Below, one piece after another: positions 39,239 through 39,287 of a DNA stretch of 39,287 nucleotides (the stretch's first letter is position 1; each line of letters starts with the position of its first letter). Source of the stretch: a bacterium. Its GTDB lineage: Bacteria > Patescibacteriota > Minisyncoccia > Moranbacterales > UBA2206. Location of the stretch: contig JAJYKZ010000009.1 in assembly GCA_021788105.1 (NCBI GenBank), positions 1-39,287 on the forward strand, written 5' to 3'. Under the pieces are notes generated by a model, which saw nothing but the letters and a program-made list of their open reading frames with translations, did no database searches and was not told the origin of the DNA. The translations under genes were made by a program, and so were the position numbers.

Positions 39239-39287
39239 ATGGAACAGAAAAAATTTTTATCAACCGCGGAATTAGCGAAAATCCTAG
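39239..39287 (+). CDS. start of a helix-turn-helix DNA-binding protein (partial)
   Basis: From ATG 39239 the frame reads MEQKKFLSTAELAKIL and then leaves the window. (L)STAELAKILG is the first helix of MerR/excisionase-type helix-turn-helix proteins. The palindrome directly upstream suggests autoregulation. Only 16 residues are visible. Confidence 0.6.
   Translation, partial: MEQKKFLSTAELAKIL

Overview
The window looks like a chromosomal segment of a Candidate Phyla Radiation (Patescibacteria, Parcubacteria-like) bacterium. The evidence is indirect but consistent. There are several protein families I know mainly from such genomes: a VirB2/TrbC-like pilin with paired helices, a DUF5663-like small protein, a VirD4/HerA-like ATPase with a long N-terminal domain, and a lysine-only nucleoid-like peptide. 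Many starts lack a Shine-Dalgarno sequence, EF-Ts is short, and genes are tightly packed. The code is standard bacterial: TAA, TGA and TAG all end genes, and a PxT-type release factor 1 is present. I cannot name the species.

Layout. 1-125 is the end of an ISL3-like insertion sequence. 126-474 holds a promoter, two intrinsic terminators and the murA promoter. 475-7315 is a cell-envelope and division run: murA, a Nudix hydrolase, mreB, two GT4 glycosyltransferases, DNA polymerase III delta' and an FtsQ-like protein. 7312-10783 (minus) holds two GT39-type membrane glycosyltransferases. 10939-17211 is a run of a 987-aa unknown membrane protein, two small unknown proteins and a VirD4/HerA-like ATPase. 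A NYN-domain gene interrupted by an in-frame TAG follows, then a probable small RNA on the minus strand (17812-17883). 18055-20874 (minus) encodes a PP2C-like/membrane/beta-propeller protein and a DedA protein. 20998-26316 holds a winged-helix regulator, rmuC, a small membrane protein, a GT2 glycosyltransferase, a WecA/TagO-type phosphotransferase and a DUF192 protein.

26435-31990 is the most unusual part. A cohesin-like domain is fused to two VirB2-like pilin modules, and directly behind it lies a secreted double beta-helix protein ending in a dockerin-like motif. This suggests surface display through a cohesin-dockerin contact anchored on a pilin-like membrane protein. It is flanked by a membrane-anchored Ser/Gln-rich protein and a 31-aa lysine-rich peptide gene; these two flanking genes share a nearly identical leader.

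32113-39287 is translation-centred: prmC and prfA (minus), a UMPH-1-type 5'-nucleotidase, rpmE (minus) back-to-back with rpsB-tsf-ricT-TPR, tRNA-Thr(TGT), tRNA-Tyr(GTA), tRNA-Thr(GGT), rpmG, tRNA-Trp(CCA), and the start of a helix-turn-helix gene behind a GTTAAC operator array.

Across the window there are degenerate tandem repeats that always have a 7-nt period, inside genes and between them; a 40-bp perfect palindrome inside a glycosyltransferase gene; and TTATCCACA (DnaA-box consensus) copies in three intergenic regions next to TATAAT elements.
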